Source: Halobacterium jilantaiense
Lineage (GTDB): Archaea; Halobacteriota; Halobacteria; Halobacteriales; Halobacteriaceae
DNA length: 64,000 bases
Assembly (NCBI RefSeq): GCF_900110535.1
Contig: NZ_FOJA01000001.1
Coordinates: forward strand, 1,647,393-1,711,392
Reading direction: 5' to 3'
The position numbers and the translations under genes were made by a program. The notes under the pieces are model-generated. The model ran no database searches. It was not told where the DNA came from and worked only from the letters and a program-made list of their open reading frames with translations. Numbering within the stretch: position 1 is the stretch's first letter; every line of letters begins with the position of its first letter. Shown here piece after piece: positions 1 to 9,224 of this stretch.

Positions 1-546
1 CCCTCCATCACGTACGGCTTCATCGGGTTCGTCGTCGTGAACCAATTCTTCTACGAGGAGTTCCAGACGTCGACGATTGGGAACTACTTCACCGTCGGGA
101 CGATGGTGGGCATCATGGCGCTGCCGACCATCGTGTCGGTCGCCGAGGACGCCATTTCGACGGTGCCCGAGGCGATGAAGAGCGGGGCGCTGGCCGTCGG
201 GACGACGAACTGGCAGACGATGAAGAGCGTCACCCTGCCGTCGGCGTTCTCCGGCGTCTCCGCCGCGGTCCTACTCGGTGTCGGGCGCGCGATGGGGGAG
301 ACGATGGCGGCGACGGTGATGATTCCGCACACGAAGGGGTTCGCGGACCCCGTCTACGACGTGTTCGGCGGCGTCGGGGAGACGCTAACGACCGTCATCG
401 CCTTCGAGGGCGGGAACGCCGGGGGCCGCCACATCGAGGGGCTGTTCGCGGCCGGCGTCGTCCTGTTCGTGATGGTGCTCGTTCTGAGCGTCAGCGCGCA
501 GGTGATTCAGGCCCGCATGCGGAACAAGTACGGTGGTGACCGATGA
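1..546 (+). CDS. pstC: phosphate ABC transporter permease PstC, 3' part
   Basis: Membrane permease of the high-affinity phosphate importer. Only the C-terminal 181 residues are present; the reading frame is open from the first base, so the start lies outside the window. The binding-protein-dependent permease signature is visible as the EAA-type loop (EAMKSGALAVGTTNWQTMKS) before GVGRAMGETMAATVM, followed by a last membrane segment (LFAAGVVLFVMVLVLSVSA). Its end overlaps the pstA start by 4 nt, so the two are translationally coupled. The pstA, pstB and phoU neighbours make the assignment secure. Confidence 0.95.
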   Translation, partial: PSITYGFIGFVVVNQFFYEEFQTSTIGNYFTVGTMVGIMALPTIVSVAEDAISTVPEAMKSGALAVGTTNWQTMKSVTLPSAFSGVSAAVLLGVGRAMGETMAATVMIPHTKGFADPVYDVFGGVGETLTTVIAFEGGNAGGRHIEGLFAAGVVLFVMVLVLSVSAQVIQARMRNKYGGDR

Positions 547-2186
547 GCACGGTTGCCCGGAGCGAACTCGTCGCCACTGAGACGACGCTCCGCGAATACG
601 TGTCGACGGGCGTGATGGCGGTCGGCGTGGTGCTGTTCCTCGCCAGTTGGGCCGTCCTGTTCCAGTGGGTCGGCGACAGCACGCCCGTCCTCGGCGTGGA
701 CGTGTTCACGCTGTTCGGCGTGCTGCTGCTCGCGATGGCCGCCGGTATCGCCGGGGTCGGTGTCGCCGCCCGGCTCGGCTACGTGTCCGCGTCGCCGTCG
801 TCGTCCGCCGGCCTCGTCGTCGGCGGGCTGTTCGGCGGCGCTGGGTTCGCGACCGGCGGACTAGTGGCGTCCCAGACGCTCGGGATGGGGGCCGTCGGCT
901 GGCTGGCGACCGCGCTCGCCGCCGGCGTCGCCGTCGCCGCGCTCGCCGTCGTCCCGCGCGAGGACATCGGGTCGACGTTCCCGCCGGCGCTGTACCTCGC
1001 GTTCGTCGGCGCGCTGCTCGTCACGGGCGTCCTCGATGTCGGATGGTCGTGGTCGCCGGACACCATCTCCGCGACGTTCTCCGGGCCCGTGATGGTGCCC
1101 GTGCTGACCATCACGGGGTCGCTGATCGGCTCCTGGAGCGCCGCGAAGGCGCGCGCCGGCTTCGGAACGCAGGGCCGCGAGGGCGGCGCGTTCTACCTGA
1201 TTCGGCTGAGCGTCTTCGGGATGCTCGGTGTCCTCGCGTTGCTCGTCGGCTTCATCGTGAAGAACGGGCTGGAGACGGCGCTGACGCGGGCGCGGGTCGG
1301 GCTCGGCGGCCACCTCGACCTGCCCGGGGCGCTGTTCGGCGTGCAGTTGCCGGACTGGACGGTGCCGTTCGTCGACCTCAAACTGCCGTTCGTGACAAAC
1401 GTCACCCAGAACCTCTACATCGAGGTCCCGGGGCTCGCGCCCGCCATTCTCGGGACGCTCTGGCTGGTCGCCGGCGCGATGCTGTTCGCCATCCCGCTCG
1501 GACTCGCGGCGGCCATCTACCTCGCCGAGTACACCGAGAGCCGGCGGTTCCGGCAGGTCGTGGAGGTCGCGACCAACGGCCTCTGGAGCACACCGAGCAT
1601 CGTGTTCGGGCTGTTCGGTCTGGCGTTCCTCGTTCCCCGGTTCAGCGGCGGGAAGTCGCTGCTGTCGGGCCAGCTCGTCCTCGGCTTCATGCTCCTGCCG
1701 CTGGTCGTCATCACGAGCTACGAGTCCATCGTCGCCGTCCCGGACGAGTACCGGGACGCGAGCGCAGCGCTCGGCGTGACCCAGTGGCAGACGATCAAGA
1801 GCGCCGTGCTGCCGGCGGCGATGCCGGGTGTCATCACCGGTGTCATCCTCGGCGTCGGCCGCATCGCCGGCGAGACCGCGCCGCTCCTGCTCGTGTACGG
1901 CGGACAACCGTTCTCCGACAAGAACCCGAGCGTGCTGTCGTCGTTCGAGTTCACGAGTTCGCCGCCGTTCGTCTCCAACTCGGCGCTGATGGAGCGCGGC
2001 AGCGCGCTCCCCTACCAGCTCTACACGTCGATTACGAACGGACGGCTCCCCGGGCAGGGCGCGCCGTTTTCCGTGCAGGACTTCGGGTGGGGGACCGCCC
2101 TCGTCCTGCTGGTCGTCGTGCTGGGGCTGTACGCGTTCGGTATCGCCGGTCGAATCTACTTCCGGAGGAAGCTGTACAATGAGTAA
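543..2186 (+). CDS. pstA: phosphate ABC transporter permease PstA
   Basis: Second permease subunit of the phosphate importer, 547 residues. Bacterial PstA is about 300 residues; the extra N-terminal half here carries several additional hydrophobic segments (about residues 25-210), an extension I also associate with haloarchaeal homologues. The conserved core is C-terminal, with the EAA loop ([20 protein letters not shown]) and [14 protein letters not shown]. The ATG overlaps the pstC stop and the 3' end overlaps pstB by 8 nt. The assignment rests on the core motif and the operon; the role of the N-terminal extension is unknown. Confidence 0.94.
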   Translation: MSTVARSELVATETTLREYVSTGVMAVGVVLFLASWAVLFQWVGDSTPVLGVDVFTLFGVLLLAMAAGIAGVGVAARLGYVSASPSSSAGLVVGGLFGGAGFATGGLVASQTLGMGAVGWLATALAAGVAVAALAVVPREDIGSTFPPALYLAFVGALLVTGVLDVGWSWSPDTISATFSGPVMVPVLTITGSLIGSWSAAKARAGFGTQGREGGAFYLIRLSVFGMLGVLALLVGFIVKNGLETALTRARVGLGGHLDLPGALFGVQLPDWTVPFVDLKLPFVTNVTQNLYIEVPGLAPAILGTLWLVAGAMLFAIPLGLAAAIYLAEYTESRRFRQVVEVATNGLWSTPSIVFGLFGLAFLVPRFSGGKSLLSGQLVLGFMLLPLVVITSYESIVAVPDEYRDASAALGVTQWQTIKSAVLPAAMPGVITGVILGVGRIAGETAPLLLVYGGQPFSDKNPSVLSSFEFTSSPPFVSNSALMERGSALPYQLYTSITNGRLPGQGAPFSVQDFGWGTALVLLVVVLGLYAFGIAGRIYFRRKLYNE

Positions 2187-3084
2187 CGCCGACACCACAC
2201 CGCAGCGACAGGGCGCACAGGCGACCGAGACGACCACCGGCGAGACCGTCGAGGAGGTCCGCGAGGAGTGGGGCGACTACGACTTCGACGGGGAGACGAT
2301 GGTGTCCGTCGAGGACGTGAACGTCCACTACGGCGACGACCACGCGCTGAAAGACGTCTCGATGGACATTCCCGACGAGTCCGTGACGGCGCTCATCGGG
2401 CCGTCGGGCTGCGGGAAGTCTACCTTCCTCCGGTGTCTGAACCGGATGAACGACCGCATCAAGTCCGCGCGCATCGACGGCTCCGTCGAGGTCGGCGGCG
2501 AGGAGATCTATCAGGACGGCGTCGACCTCGTGGAGCTACGGAAGCGCGTCGGGATGGTGTTCCAGGCACCGAACCCGTTCCCGAAGTCCATCCGGGAGAA
2601 CGTCTCCTACGGGCCGCGCAAGCACGGCGACATCGACAGGGGCCTGCTCAGTCGGCTGTTCGGCCGCGACGACGCCGACGCCGAGGCAGCGCTCGTGGAG
2701 CGGTGTCTCCGCGACGCGGCGCTCTACGACGAGGTCTCGGACCGCCTCGACGACAACGCCCTCGGGCTCTCGGGCGGCCAGCAACAGCGGCTCTGCATCG
2801 CTCGCGCGCTCGCCGTCGACCCAGACGTCCTCCTGATGGACGAGCCGGCGTCGGCCCTCGACCCCATCGCGACCGCGAAAATCGAGGACCTCATCGAGGA
2901 CCTCGCCGAGGACTACACGGTCGTCGTCGTCACGCACAACATGCAGCAGGCCGCCCGAATCAGCGACCAGACAGCGGTGTTCCTCACGGGCGGTCGGCTC
3001 GTCGAGTACGGTGACACCGACCGGGTGTTCGAGAGCCCGGAGAGCCAGCGCGTCGAGGACTACATCACCGGCAAGTTCGGGTGA
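2179..3084 (+). CDS. pstB: phosphate ABC transporter ATP-binding protein PstB
   Basis: ATPase that powers phosphate import, 301 residues. Walker A GPSGCGKS is at 74-81, the ABC signature LSGGQ at 197-201, Walker B LLMDEP at 218-223, and the switch His lies in [11 protein letters not shown]. The first about 40 residues are an acidic, low-complexity extension typical of halophilic versions. A short insertion near residues 150-170 ([20 protein letters not shown]) separates the Q-loop region from the signature. It overlaps pstA by 8 nt and is followed 4 nt later by phoU, so one operon is expected. Confidence 0.97.
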   Translation: MSNADTTPQRQGAQATETTTGETVEEVREEWGDYDFDGETMVSVEDVNVHYGDDHALKDVSMDIPDESVTALIGPSGCGKSTFLRCLNRMNDRIKSARIDGSVEVGGEEIYQDGVDLVELRKRVGMVFQAPNPFPKSIRENVSYGPRKHGDIDRGLLSRLFGRDDADAEAALVERCLRDAALYDEVSDRLDDNALGLSGGQQQRLCIARALAVDPDVLLMDEPASALDPIATAKIEDLIEDLAEDYTVVVVTHNMQQAARISDQTAVFLTGGRLVEYGDTDRVFESPESQRVEDYITGKFG

Positions 3085-3088
3085 TTCC

Positions 3089-3766
3089 GTGCCACGAGAC
3101 ACGTACCAGGCGGCACTCGACGACCTGCGCGCCGACGTCGTCGCGATGGGCGAACTCGTCTTGAGCCGCCTCGACGACGCGCTCGCGGCGCTCACCGACG
3201 GCGACGAGGCGGCGGCGCGAGCCGTCGTCGACGGCGACGACGAGGTGAACGACCGCTACCTCGCGCTGGAAGCCGACTGCGTGGACCTGTTCGCGCTCCA
3301 GCAGCCGGTCGCGGGCGACCTCCGGTTCGTCGCGTCGTCGTTCAAGGTGTTGACCGACCTCGAACGCGTCGGCGACCTCGCCGTGAACCTCGCCACGTAC
3401 GCGCTGGACACCCGCGACGACCACGTCTCGGACGTCGACCTCGGCGGCATCGGCGTCGCCGTCCGCGACCTGTTCGCGGACGCCGTCGAGGCGTACGCCG
3501 ACGGCGACCCCGACGCCTGCCGGGAACTCGCTGCCCGTGACGACGAGGTGGACGCGCTCTGCCAGCAGGCGGGCGAGCGAATCGTCCGCGACCTCGTCGA
3601 GCGGGGAGGCGGCGACGACGGCCCGTGGGCAGTCGAAGCCGTCTTGGACGACGTCTCCCGGCTGCTGCTGTCGGTGCGGGACCTCGAACGGATTGCCGAC
3701 CACGGCGTGAACGTCGCCGCGCGCACGCTGTACGACATCGAGAGCGACCCGGAGCTGGTGTACTGA
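3089..3766 (+). CDS. phoU: phosphate signalling protein PhoU
   Basis: Regulator that links the Pst transporter to phosphate control; 225 residues of paired three-helix PhoU bundles. The two internal repeats each carry the acidic metal-binding signature, DLERVGDLAVN near residues 90-100 and DLERIADHGVN near 198-208. I chose the GTG start 4 nt after the pstB stop because it gives the usual family length and follows the operon spacing; an upstream in-frame start would overlap pstB by more than 70 nt. The next gene starts on its stop codon (TGATG). Confidence 0.93.
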   Translation: MPRDTYQAALDDLRADVVAMGELVLSRLDDALAALTDGDEAAARAVVDGDDEVNDRYLALEADCVDLFALQQPVAGDLRFVASSFKVLTDLERVGDLAVNLATYALDTRDDHVSDVDLGGIGVAVRDLFADAVEAYADGDPDACRELAARDDEVDALCQQAGERIVRDLVERGGGDDGPWAVEAVLDDVSRLLLSVRDLERIADHGVNVAARTLYDIESDPELVY

Positions 3767-4758
3767 TGGAGACGCGGAAGGTCCAGCAGGTCGGCGGCGG
3801 CACGTACACCGTCTCGATTCCCGTCCACTGGGCGAACGAACACGGCGTCGGCGCGGGCGACACCGCCTACCTCTACCCGCACAGCGACGGCTCGCTCGTC
3901 GTCCGGTGGGCCGAACGCGACCACAGCGCGCTCGCGGCGACGACCGTCGACCTCGACGGCGGGACGCCCGCGGCCGCCGAGCGCGCCCTCGACGCCGCGT
4001 ACACCGCCGGCTTCAAGCGCATCGAACTCCGCGCGGCCGGCGGGCTCGACGACGAGCAGCGGCGGGCCATCGTCGACCGCGCCCGCACCCTGAGCGGCGT
4101 CGGCGTCACCGAGGAGGACGACAGCGCCGTGGTCGTTCAGGGCCTCCTGGACGCCGGCGACGTCTCGATTCGCCAGTCGGTCCTCCAACTCCGGTTCAGC
4201 GCGCTGTCGGTACACGAGCAGGCGACCGCCGCGCTGGCTGCGGCCGTCCCGGACGTCGACCGCGTGCTCGACCGCACCCGGGAGAGCGACCGGCTCGCGC
4301 GGCTGGTGGCCCGCCAGGCGAACCGCGCGCTCGTCGACCGGAGCGTGCTGGACGCGCTCGGACTGTCCCGCCGGCGGCTCGCCGAGTACGCCGTCGCCGC
4401 CCGGCAGCTCGACCGCGTCGCGGGCCACGCGGCCGGCGTCTCGCGGCGCGTCCGGGACTGCGACGGGCTCACCGAGGACGTGGCGGCCGAACTCAGCGAC
4501 CTCGGCGAGGTCGCCCGCGATGTCGTCGACGACGCCACCGACGCGCTGGTCGACGGCGGCGACCGCGAGGCCGCCCAGACCGTCCACGACCGGGCGGGAG
4601 CAGTCGCCGCCGAGGGCGAGCGCGTCGAGCAGGCGCTCGTCGAACGCGAGGCGGCCGCGAGCACGCACCTGGTCCGGGTGCTCGACCACCTGCTGCGGAC
4701 GGCCGCCTGCGGCGAGCGCGTCGCGGCCGCGGCGCTCAGGGTCTCGCTCCAGTCGTAG
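3766..4758 (+). CDS. AbrB/SpoVT DNA-binding domain fused to PhoU domain
   Basis: Probable phosphate-responsive transcription regulator of 330 residues. The N-terminus (METRKVQQVGGGTYTVSIP) is a typical swapped-hairpin SpoVT/AbrB DNA-binding fold of about 45 residues. The remaining helical region (about 100-330) resembles a divergent PhoU bundle. ATG overlaps the phoU stop by 1 nt, so it is cotranscribed with pst-phoU. Such fusions are known in haloarchaeal pst operons. Autoregulation of the operon is plausible but not shown by the sequence. Confidence 0.85.
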   Translation: METRKVQQVGGGTYTVSIPVHWANEHGVGAGDTAYLYPHSDGSLVVRWAERDHSALAATTVDLDGGTPAAAERALDAAYTAGFKRIELRAAGGLDDEQRRAIVDRARTLSGVGVTEEDDSAVVVQGLLDAGDVSIRQSVLQLRFSALSVHEQATAALAAAVPDVDRVLDRTRESDRLARLVARQANRALVDRSVLDALGLSRRRLAEYAVAARQLDRVAGHAAGVSRRVRDCDGLTEDVAAELSDLGEVARDVVDDATDALVDGGDREAAQTVHDRAGAVAAEGERVEQALVEREAAASTHLVRVLDHLLRTAACGERVAAAALRVSLQS

Positions 4759-4793
4759 GGTGACGCCGCCGCGACCACGTCGAGCCCTCTTCG

Positions 4794-5657
4794 TCAGTCC
4801 CAGCCGGGCGTCTCCGGCGCGCCCCGTGCCTCCTCGACGGCCGCGCCGAGTCCGGGGGCCGGCGTTTCGTTCCTGTCGGCGCGCTCCGTCCACTCGTCGA
4901 TTGCCCGGCCGACCCAGGAGTCGGCGTCGAGGACCGTCTCGTAGGCCTGCTCGCGCTTCGTCGGTTCGACGGCGGTCGTGCCGGGCGCGCTGGCGGCGGC
5001 GACGGCGACGAACCGCGCGCGGTCCGCGTCCGTGAGTTCGCCGGCCGCCAGTCGGTCCACGACCCCGGATGGGAGATCGCCGGGGTCGGGGTACGCGAAC
5101 ACCTTCTGGCCGACAGCCTGCGGGCCGAACAGCAGACTGGACTGCTCCTCGGGCGGCGTGTCGTCGAGCAGCCGCTCGCCGCCCACGTGGGCCTCGACGC
5201 GCTCGCACTCGGTCTCGACGCCGAGTTCGAGGTTGTGCCCGGGGTACTCGGCGCACTCCTCGGGATAGACGGGGCTGTCGTGGATGCGACACTGCAGCGT
5301 CTCGGGGTCGAGGAACGCACACGTCGGCAGCCACGCGCCCTCGGTGTCGAACGGCGCGACGGGCTTCGGCGGCTTCCGGATGCCCACGAAGAACGCCGGC
5401 TGCCCGCGGATTGCGGCGACCTCGCGGCCGTTCACCGCGACGCTCGGGCTGTCTTCCGTAGCTTCCCAGAGCCGGGGCGTCAGCGCATCGCCGAGCCCGG
5501 CGTCGAGGACGGCCCGCACGTCGTCCCGCGTCAGCGGCACGAGGTTGTACGTGTCGTCGATGGGGTCCTGTGGCCCCCGGCGCTCGTGGTCGGGGACGTC
5601 GGCGAGCGCACGCCAGTCGACGCAACAGCCGGCGCAGTTCTCGCAATCGACCTCCAT
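4794..5657 (-). CDS. YkgJ-family cysteine cluster protein
   Basis: 287-residue protein with the YkgJ-type metal-binding start, C5, C8, C11 and C12 in MEVDCENCAGCCVDW, and further Cys in the middle (FLDPETLQCRIHD and PEECAEYPG). The family probably binds an Fe-S cluster or zinc; its substrate is not known. The ATG was chosen because it places the Cys cluster at the N-terminus as in the family; a longer frame upstream runs into the divergent small gene. It is convergent with the AbrB-PhoU gene (35 nt apart). Confidence 0.8.
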   Translation of the reverse strand: MEVDCENCAGCCVDWRALADVPDHERRGPQDPIDDTYNLVPLTRDDVRAVLDAGLGDALTPRLWEATEDSPSVAVNGREVAAIRGQPAFFVGIRKPPKPVAPFDTEGAWLPTCAFLDPETLQCRIHDSPVYPEECAEYPGHNLELGVETECERVEAHVGGERLLDDTPPEEQSSLLFGPQAVGQKVFAYPDPGDLPSGVVDRLAAGELTDADRARFVAVAAASAPGTTAVEPTKREQAYETVLDADSWVGRAIDEWTERADRNETPAPGLGAAVEEARGAPETPGWD

Positions 5658-5715
5658 GCGCGGCGCTACGCGGCCCCGGGCGAAAGCGTTTGCCCGGCCC
5701 GCCCCAAGCCCGGGT

Positions 5716-5916
5716 ATGAGCGAACGCTGTGACGCCTGTAGGGACGAGGTCCGGCTCGCGGGCGGCATCGCGAACATCTGGTCGAGCGAGCCCATCCACA
5801 CCGGCGGAATGACTCTGGAGTTCGAGGACAACACCGAGCACTTCCTCTGTTTCGACTGCATCGAGGACCTGCCGGACGACCCCGAAGAGAGCGACGTGGA
5901 CGCGCTGAAGGGATGA
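5716..5916 (+). CDS. small CxxC/CxxC zinc-finger-like protein
   Basis: 66-residue acidic protein with two Cys pairs (C5/C8 in RCDACRD and C45/C48 in LCFDCIE) that could bind one zinc ion. I recognise it only as a small haloarchaeal type without assigned function. It starts 58 nt from the divergent YkgJ-family gene and ends 31 nt before the helicase gene, so it may be cotranscribed with the helicase. Confidence 0.75.
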   Translation: MSERCDACRDEVRLAGGIANIWSSEPIHTGGMTLEFEDNTEHFLCFDCIEDLPDDPEESDVDALKG

Positions 5917-5947
5917 CGTTATCCGGACGGCCTCCCTGCCTCCGACA

Positions 5948-7795
5948 GTGAATCCCGAGCGCATCGTCGGGGAGTTCCCCGCCCCCGAGTTCCGGGGCAC
6001 CCAACAGCAGGCGCTGGCGGACATCCGGGACGCGTTCGCCGCGGGGAACGACGTGGTGCTGGTGCGGGCACCGACGGGCAGCGGGAAGAGCCTGCTCGCG
6101 CGCTCCATCATGGGGTGCGCCCGGCGGGCCGCCAACGCCGACCCGAGTGACGCCGTCGGCGCGTACTACACGACGCCGCAGGTGAGCCAGCTCGACGACG
6201 TGGCCGAGGACGACCTGCTGGAGGACTTCAAGCTCATCCGGGGGAAGTCCAACTACACCTGCATCCTCCCCGGCGAGGAGACGACGCCCGTGGACCGCGC
6301 TCCTTGCGCTCGCGAGCGCGGCTACGACTGCGCGGTCAAACACCGCTGCCCGTACTTCTCGGACCGCGCCATCGCGTCCTCCCGGGACTACGCGGCGATG
6401 ACGCTCGCGTACTTCATGCGGACCGCCGGCTCGGAGGTGTTCCGGAAGCGCGACGTCTGCGTCGTCGACGAGGCCCACGGGCTCGCGGAGTGGGCGGAGA
6501 TGTACGCGACCATCGACCTGAACACGCGGACGGTCCCGGTCTGGGAGGACGTGCGCGTGCCGGACGTGGACGGCGACCCGGACAAGGCGGTGGACTTCGC
6601 GGAGCACCTCGTGCGGGTCTGCGAGGGCGCGAAAGACGACCTGCTCGGACAGGACGAACTCACCGCCGAGGAGGTCGCCCGACGCGACCGCCTCCAGGAA
6701 CTCATCTCCGAGTTGAACTGGTTCGTGGAGGACTACCGGGACCCCGAGTCCGCGACGACGTGGGTGGTCGACGCGGACGAATCGGCAGTCACTATCAAGC
6801 CGATGGACCCGGAGCGCTACCTCGCGCACACGGTCTGGGACCGCGCGAACAAGCACGCGCTGCTCTCGGCCACGATTCTGAACAAGGCGGCGTTCTGCCG
6901 GAGTGTCGGCCTCGACCCGTCGAACGTCGCGCTCGTCGACGTCGAACACACCTTCCCGGTCGAGAACCGGCCGCTGTACGACGTGACACAGGGGAAGATG
7001 ACCTACGAGCACCGCGAGCAGACGCTGCCGAAGATGGCCGAGACCGTCGTGCGCGTGATGGCCCACCACCCCGACGAGAAGGGGATTATCCACGCCCACA
7101 GCTACGACATCGCGGAGAAGCTCGCGAGCCGCCTCGACGACTTCGGGGTCGGCGACCGCGTGCGCACCCACGACTCGGACAGCCGGGACGCCGAACTCGA
7201 CCGCTGGAAGGCCAGCGACGCCCCAGAGGTGTTCGTCTCGGTGAAGATGGAGGAAGCCCTCGATCTGGCCCACGACCTCGGTCGCTGGCAGGTGCTGTGC
7301 AAGGCCCCGTTCCTCAACACGAACGACTCCCGTGTCGCCGCCCGGCTCTCGGACGGCCAGTGGGCGTGGTACTACCGGACCGCGCTCCGCACTGTCATCC
7401 AGGCCTGCGGCCGGGTCGTGCGCGCCCCGGACGACTACGGCGCGACGTACGTAGCTGACTCCAGCATCCTCGACCTCTTCGAGCGCGCCCGCACCGACAT
7501 GCCGCCGTGGTTCGCCGAACAGGTCGACCGCATGAGCACGCCCGACCTCCCGCCCGCCAGCGCGCAGGCCGCGCTCGGCGAGACGACCACGAGCGTCCAG
7601 CAGGTCGAAACAGCCGGGAAATCGGACGGCAGCAGCGGGAGCGGCAGTCGCAGCGGGTCGGCCAGTGGCGGCAGTTCGACGAGCAGTGACTCCTCGGGTG
7701 GCGCACCAGTCGGCAGGACGACGGACTACAGCAGCGGCGACGACCGGCGCGACAGTCAGGGGTCGCCGGTCGCGGACGTCTGGGACACCGAGTAG
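5948..7795 (+). CDS. XPD/DinG-like superfamily 2 DNA helicase with Fe-S cysteines
   Basis: 615-residue ATP-dependent helicase. Walker A APTGSGKS is at 41-48 and the DEAH box at 174-177. Between them, Cys 105, 120, 128 and 134 have the spacing of the XPD-family 4Fe-4S domain. The C-terminal motor half ends with the family VIQACGRVVRAPDDYG region. The last about 90 residues are a Ser/Gly-rich low-complexity tail, odd beside the compact core. The GTG start gives a sensible N-terminus (MNPERIVGEF). It likely acts in 5'-3' unwinding during repair. A second such helicase lies at 32941. Confidence 0.88.
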   Translation: MNPERIVGEFPAPEFRGTQQQALADIRDAFAAGNDVVLVRAPTGSGKSLLARSIMGCARRAANADPSDAVGAYYTTPQVSQLDDVAEDDLLEDFKLIRGKSNYTCILPGEETTPVDRAPCARERGYDCAVKHRCPYFSDRAIASSRDYAAMTLAYFMRTAGSEVFRKRDVCVVDEAHGLAEWAEMYATIDLNTRTVPVWEDVRVPDVDGDPDKAVDFAEHLVRVCEGAKDDLLGQDELTAEEVARRDRLQELISELNWFVEDYRDPESATTWVVDADESAVTIKPMDPERYLAHTVWDRANKHALLSATILNKAAFCRSVGLDPSNVALVDVEHTFPVENRPLYDVTQGKMTYEHREQTLPKMAETVVRVMAHHPDEKGIIHAHSYDIAEKLASRLDDFGVGDRVRTHDSDSRDAELDRWKASDAPEVFVSVKMEEALDLAHDLGRWQVLCKAPFLNTNDSRVAARLSDGQWAWYYRTALRTVIQACGRVVRAPDDYGATYVADSSILDLFERARTDMPPWFAEQVDRMSTPDLPPASAQAALGETTTSVQQVETAGKSDGSSGSGSRSGSASGGSSTSSDSSGGAPVGRTTDYSSGDDRRDSQGSPVADVWDTE

Positions 7796-7879
7796 CTAGA
7801 AGAACGAGACGGCGTACGCCACCGACGACCCGAGCATCAGCACAGTGAGGACGATGGCGAGGACCTGCTTGCGTTCCAT
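7796..7879 (-). CDS. 27-residue hydrophobic miniprotein
   Basis: Short gene running opposite to the helicase, its stop directly abutting the helicase stop. It encodes MERKQVLAIVLTVLMLGSS followed by VAYAVSFF, one membrane segment or an uncleaved signal-like helix after a charged start (ERK). I recall similar short proteins beginning MERKQ in other haloarchaea, but cannot check this here. No function is known. The compact reading frame, the sharp end-to-end fit with the helicase and the amphipathic order argue that it is real. Confidence 0.6.
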   Translation of the reverse strand: MERKQVLAIVLTVLMLGSSVAYAVSFF

Positions 7880-7950
7880 GCCGTTCAGGTGTGGCTACCG
7901 CGGGTTAGGCGTACCGGTGGGCTTTCGGCCCGAGCGCCCGAAGGTCGGGT

Positions 7951-8202
7951 ATGCTCCGAACGCGACTACTCGGCGTCGGACTGGTGGCGGCGGGACTGCT
8001 CCACCTCCTCGGCGCGGACCGGCTGCTGGACCTCGGCGAGACGATGTACGGCGTCGTGCTCGACGTGGACTTCGACCCCGGGCGGACGGCGGCGTGGCGC
8101 GTGCGGGGAGTCGGCCTGCTGTTCGTCGCCGCGGGCGCGCACCTCGCCTACCACGGCCGGGTGGTTCCCCGGGACGAAGCCGGACGACGGGAAGACGGTT
8201 AG
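7951..8202 (+). CDS. small membrane protein, two predicted helices
   Basis: 83-residue protein with two hydrophobic segments (LLGVGLVAAGLLHLLGA near 6-22 and VGLLFVAAGAHLAYHG near 53-69) and a charged C-terminal tail. The repeated GVGL(L/V) pattern suggests two related helices packing together. No family is recognised. It is convergent with the tRNA-modification gene, whose end it overlaps by 4 nt. Confidence 0.65.
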   Translation: MLRTRLLGVGLVAAGLLHLLGADRLLDLGETMYGVVLDVDFDPGRTAAWRVRGVGLLFVAAGAHLAYHGRVVPRDEAGRREDG

Positions 8203-9224
8203 TCCACGCGGGCGTCGAGGACGACGTGGAAGACGCCCTCGCTGTGGGACTTCACGCGGCGGCGGTCCAGAATCTCGACGGCGCGGTCGGCGCGCTCACA
8301 GCCCGCTCGTAATCGACCGAGCGGCCGGTCCCAGAGTTCGGGCTCAGGGACGGCGGCGTGGACGTGCAGCATCCCGCCAGCATCGAGCGCGTCGAGGGCG
8401 GCGGCGAGGTAGCCGGGGTCGTCGCCCGCGACCGGGCCGCCGAGCGCGTCGTAGTAGCCCATGACGACGCGGTCGGCCGACGCCTCGACCTCGCGGCAGT
8501 CGCCGAGGATGGTGTCGAGGGTCTCCGCCACGTCGTTGAGCTGGGCGTTCTCGGCGAGGAAGCGGAACGCCGTGGGGTTCTTCTCGACGGCCGTGACCTG
8601 GGCCCCGGCGCGCGCCATCGGGAGCGCGAAGTAGCCGATGCCGGCGAACATGTCCAGCACGCGCTCGCCTCGGGTGACTTCGTCGCCCATCCGGGCGCGC
8701 TCGGCCTTGTTCCCGGGCGAGAACATGACTTCGGCGAGGTCCATCGCGTACCGGGTGCCGTGCTCGACGTGGACCGTCTCGGTGTCGCCAACGCCCGCGA
8801 CGACCGAGACGACGGGCTCGCGGTGCTCGCCGTCGACGCCGCCGCGGTCCAGCACGGTGTCGGCCTCCCGGTGGAGCGACAGGAGGGCGTCCCCGGCCTC
8901 GCCGGGCCGCGGGCAGTCACCGAAGTCCGCGAGAATCACGGAGCCGAGGACCGCCCACGACGAGGGGGCGCGGTCGCGCTCGGCGTCCGTCCAGCCGCGC
9001 TCGCGGAGCAGGTCGTCGAGGTCCGGGGCTCTGGGGTCGGGGTCGTCCTGGGCGATTGCGCGCTCGAACGGGACGCTGGCCGGCTCCTCGGTCACGGGGA
9101 GTTCGACGTGGTCCGCGTCGTGTTCGCAGACCTTCCGGCGGTCGTCGTAGACGCCCTCGGCTTCGAGGCCGTCGATGGCCGTCTGGCTGTCGGGCTTCGG
9201 GACGACGACGGCGAGCCTACGCAT
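8199..9224 (-). CDS. Trm5/Taw2-family tRNA(Phe) position-37 modification enzyme
   Basis: 341-residue class I SAM-dependent enzyme. The family block FSPGNKAER is at 168-176 and the SAM-binding loop DMFAGIGYF at 191-199. At the place where Trm5 methyltransferases carry the catalytic N-(L/P)-P motif, this protein has MGYYDA (GYY at 256-258). Loss of that Asn-Pro motif is characteristic of TYW2/Taw2, which transfers the aminocarboxypropyl group of SAM in wyosine synthesis, so I favour Taw2 over Trm5. Its start overlaps the end of the upstream NMD3-like gene by 8 nt. Confidence 0.78.
   Translation of the reverse strand: MRRLAVVVPKPDSQTAIDGLEAEGVYDDRRKVCEHDADHVELPVTEEPASVPFERAIAQDDPDPRAPDLDDLLRERGWTDAERDRAPSSWAVLGSVILADFGDCPRPGEAGDALLSLHREADTVLDRGGVDGEHREPVVSVVAGVGDTETVHVEHGTRYAMDLAEVMFSPGNKAERARMGDEVTRGERVLDMFAGIGYFALPMARAGAQVTAVEKNPTAFRFLAENAQLNDVAETLDTILGDCREVEASADRVVMGYYDALGGPVAGDDPGYLAAALDALDAGGMLHVHAAVPEPELWDRPLGRLRAGCERADRAVEILDRRRVKSHSEGVFHVVLDARVD

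Noticed and set aside
861-2237. Long open frame antisense to pstA, and similar long antisense frames elsewhere (3256-6135, 17231-19198, 40507-42261, 60790-62790)
   Set aside because: They mirror well-supported genes, have unnatural composition (Arg/Ala/Gly/Pro- or His/Val-rich) and no domains; in very GC-rich DNA long shadow frames are expected.
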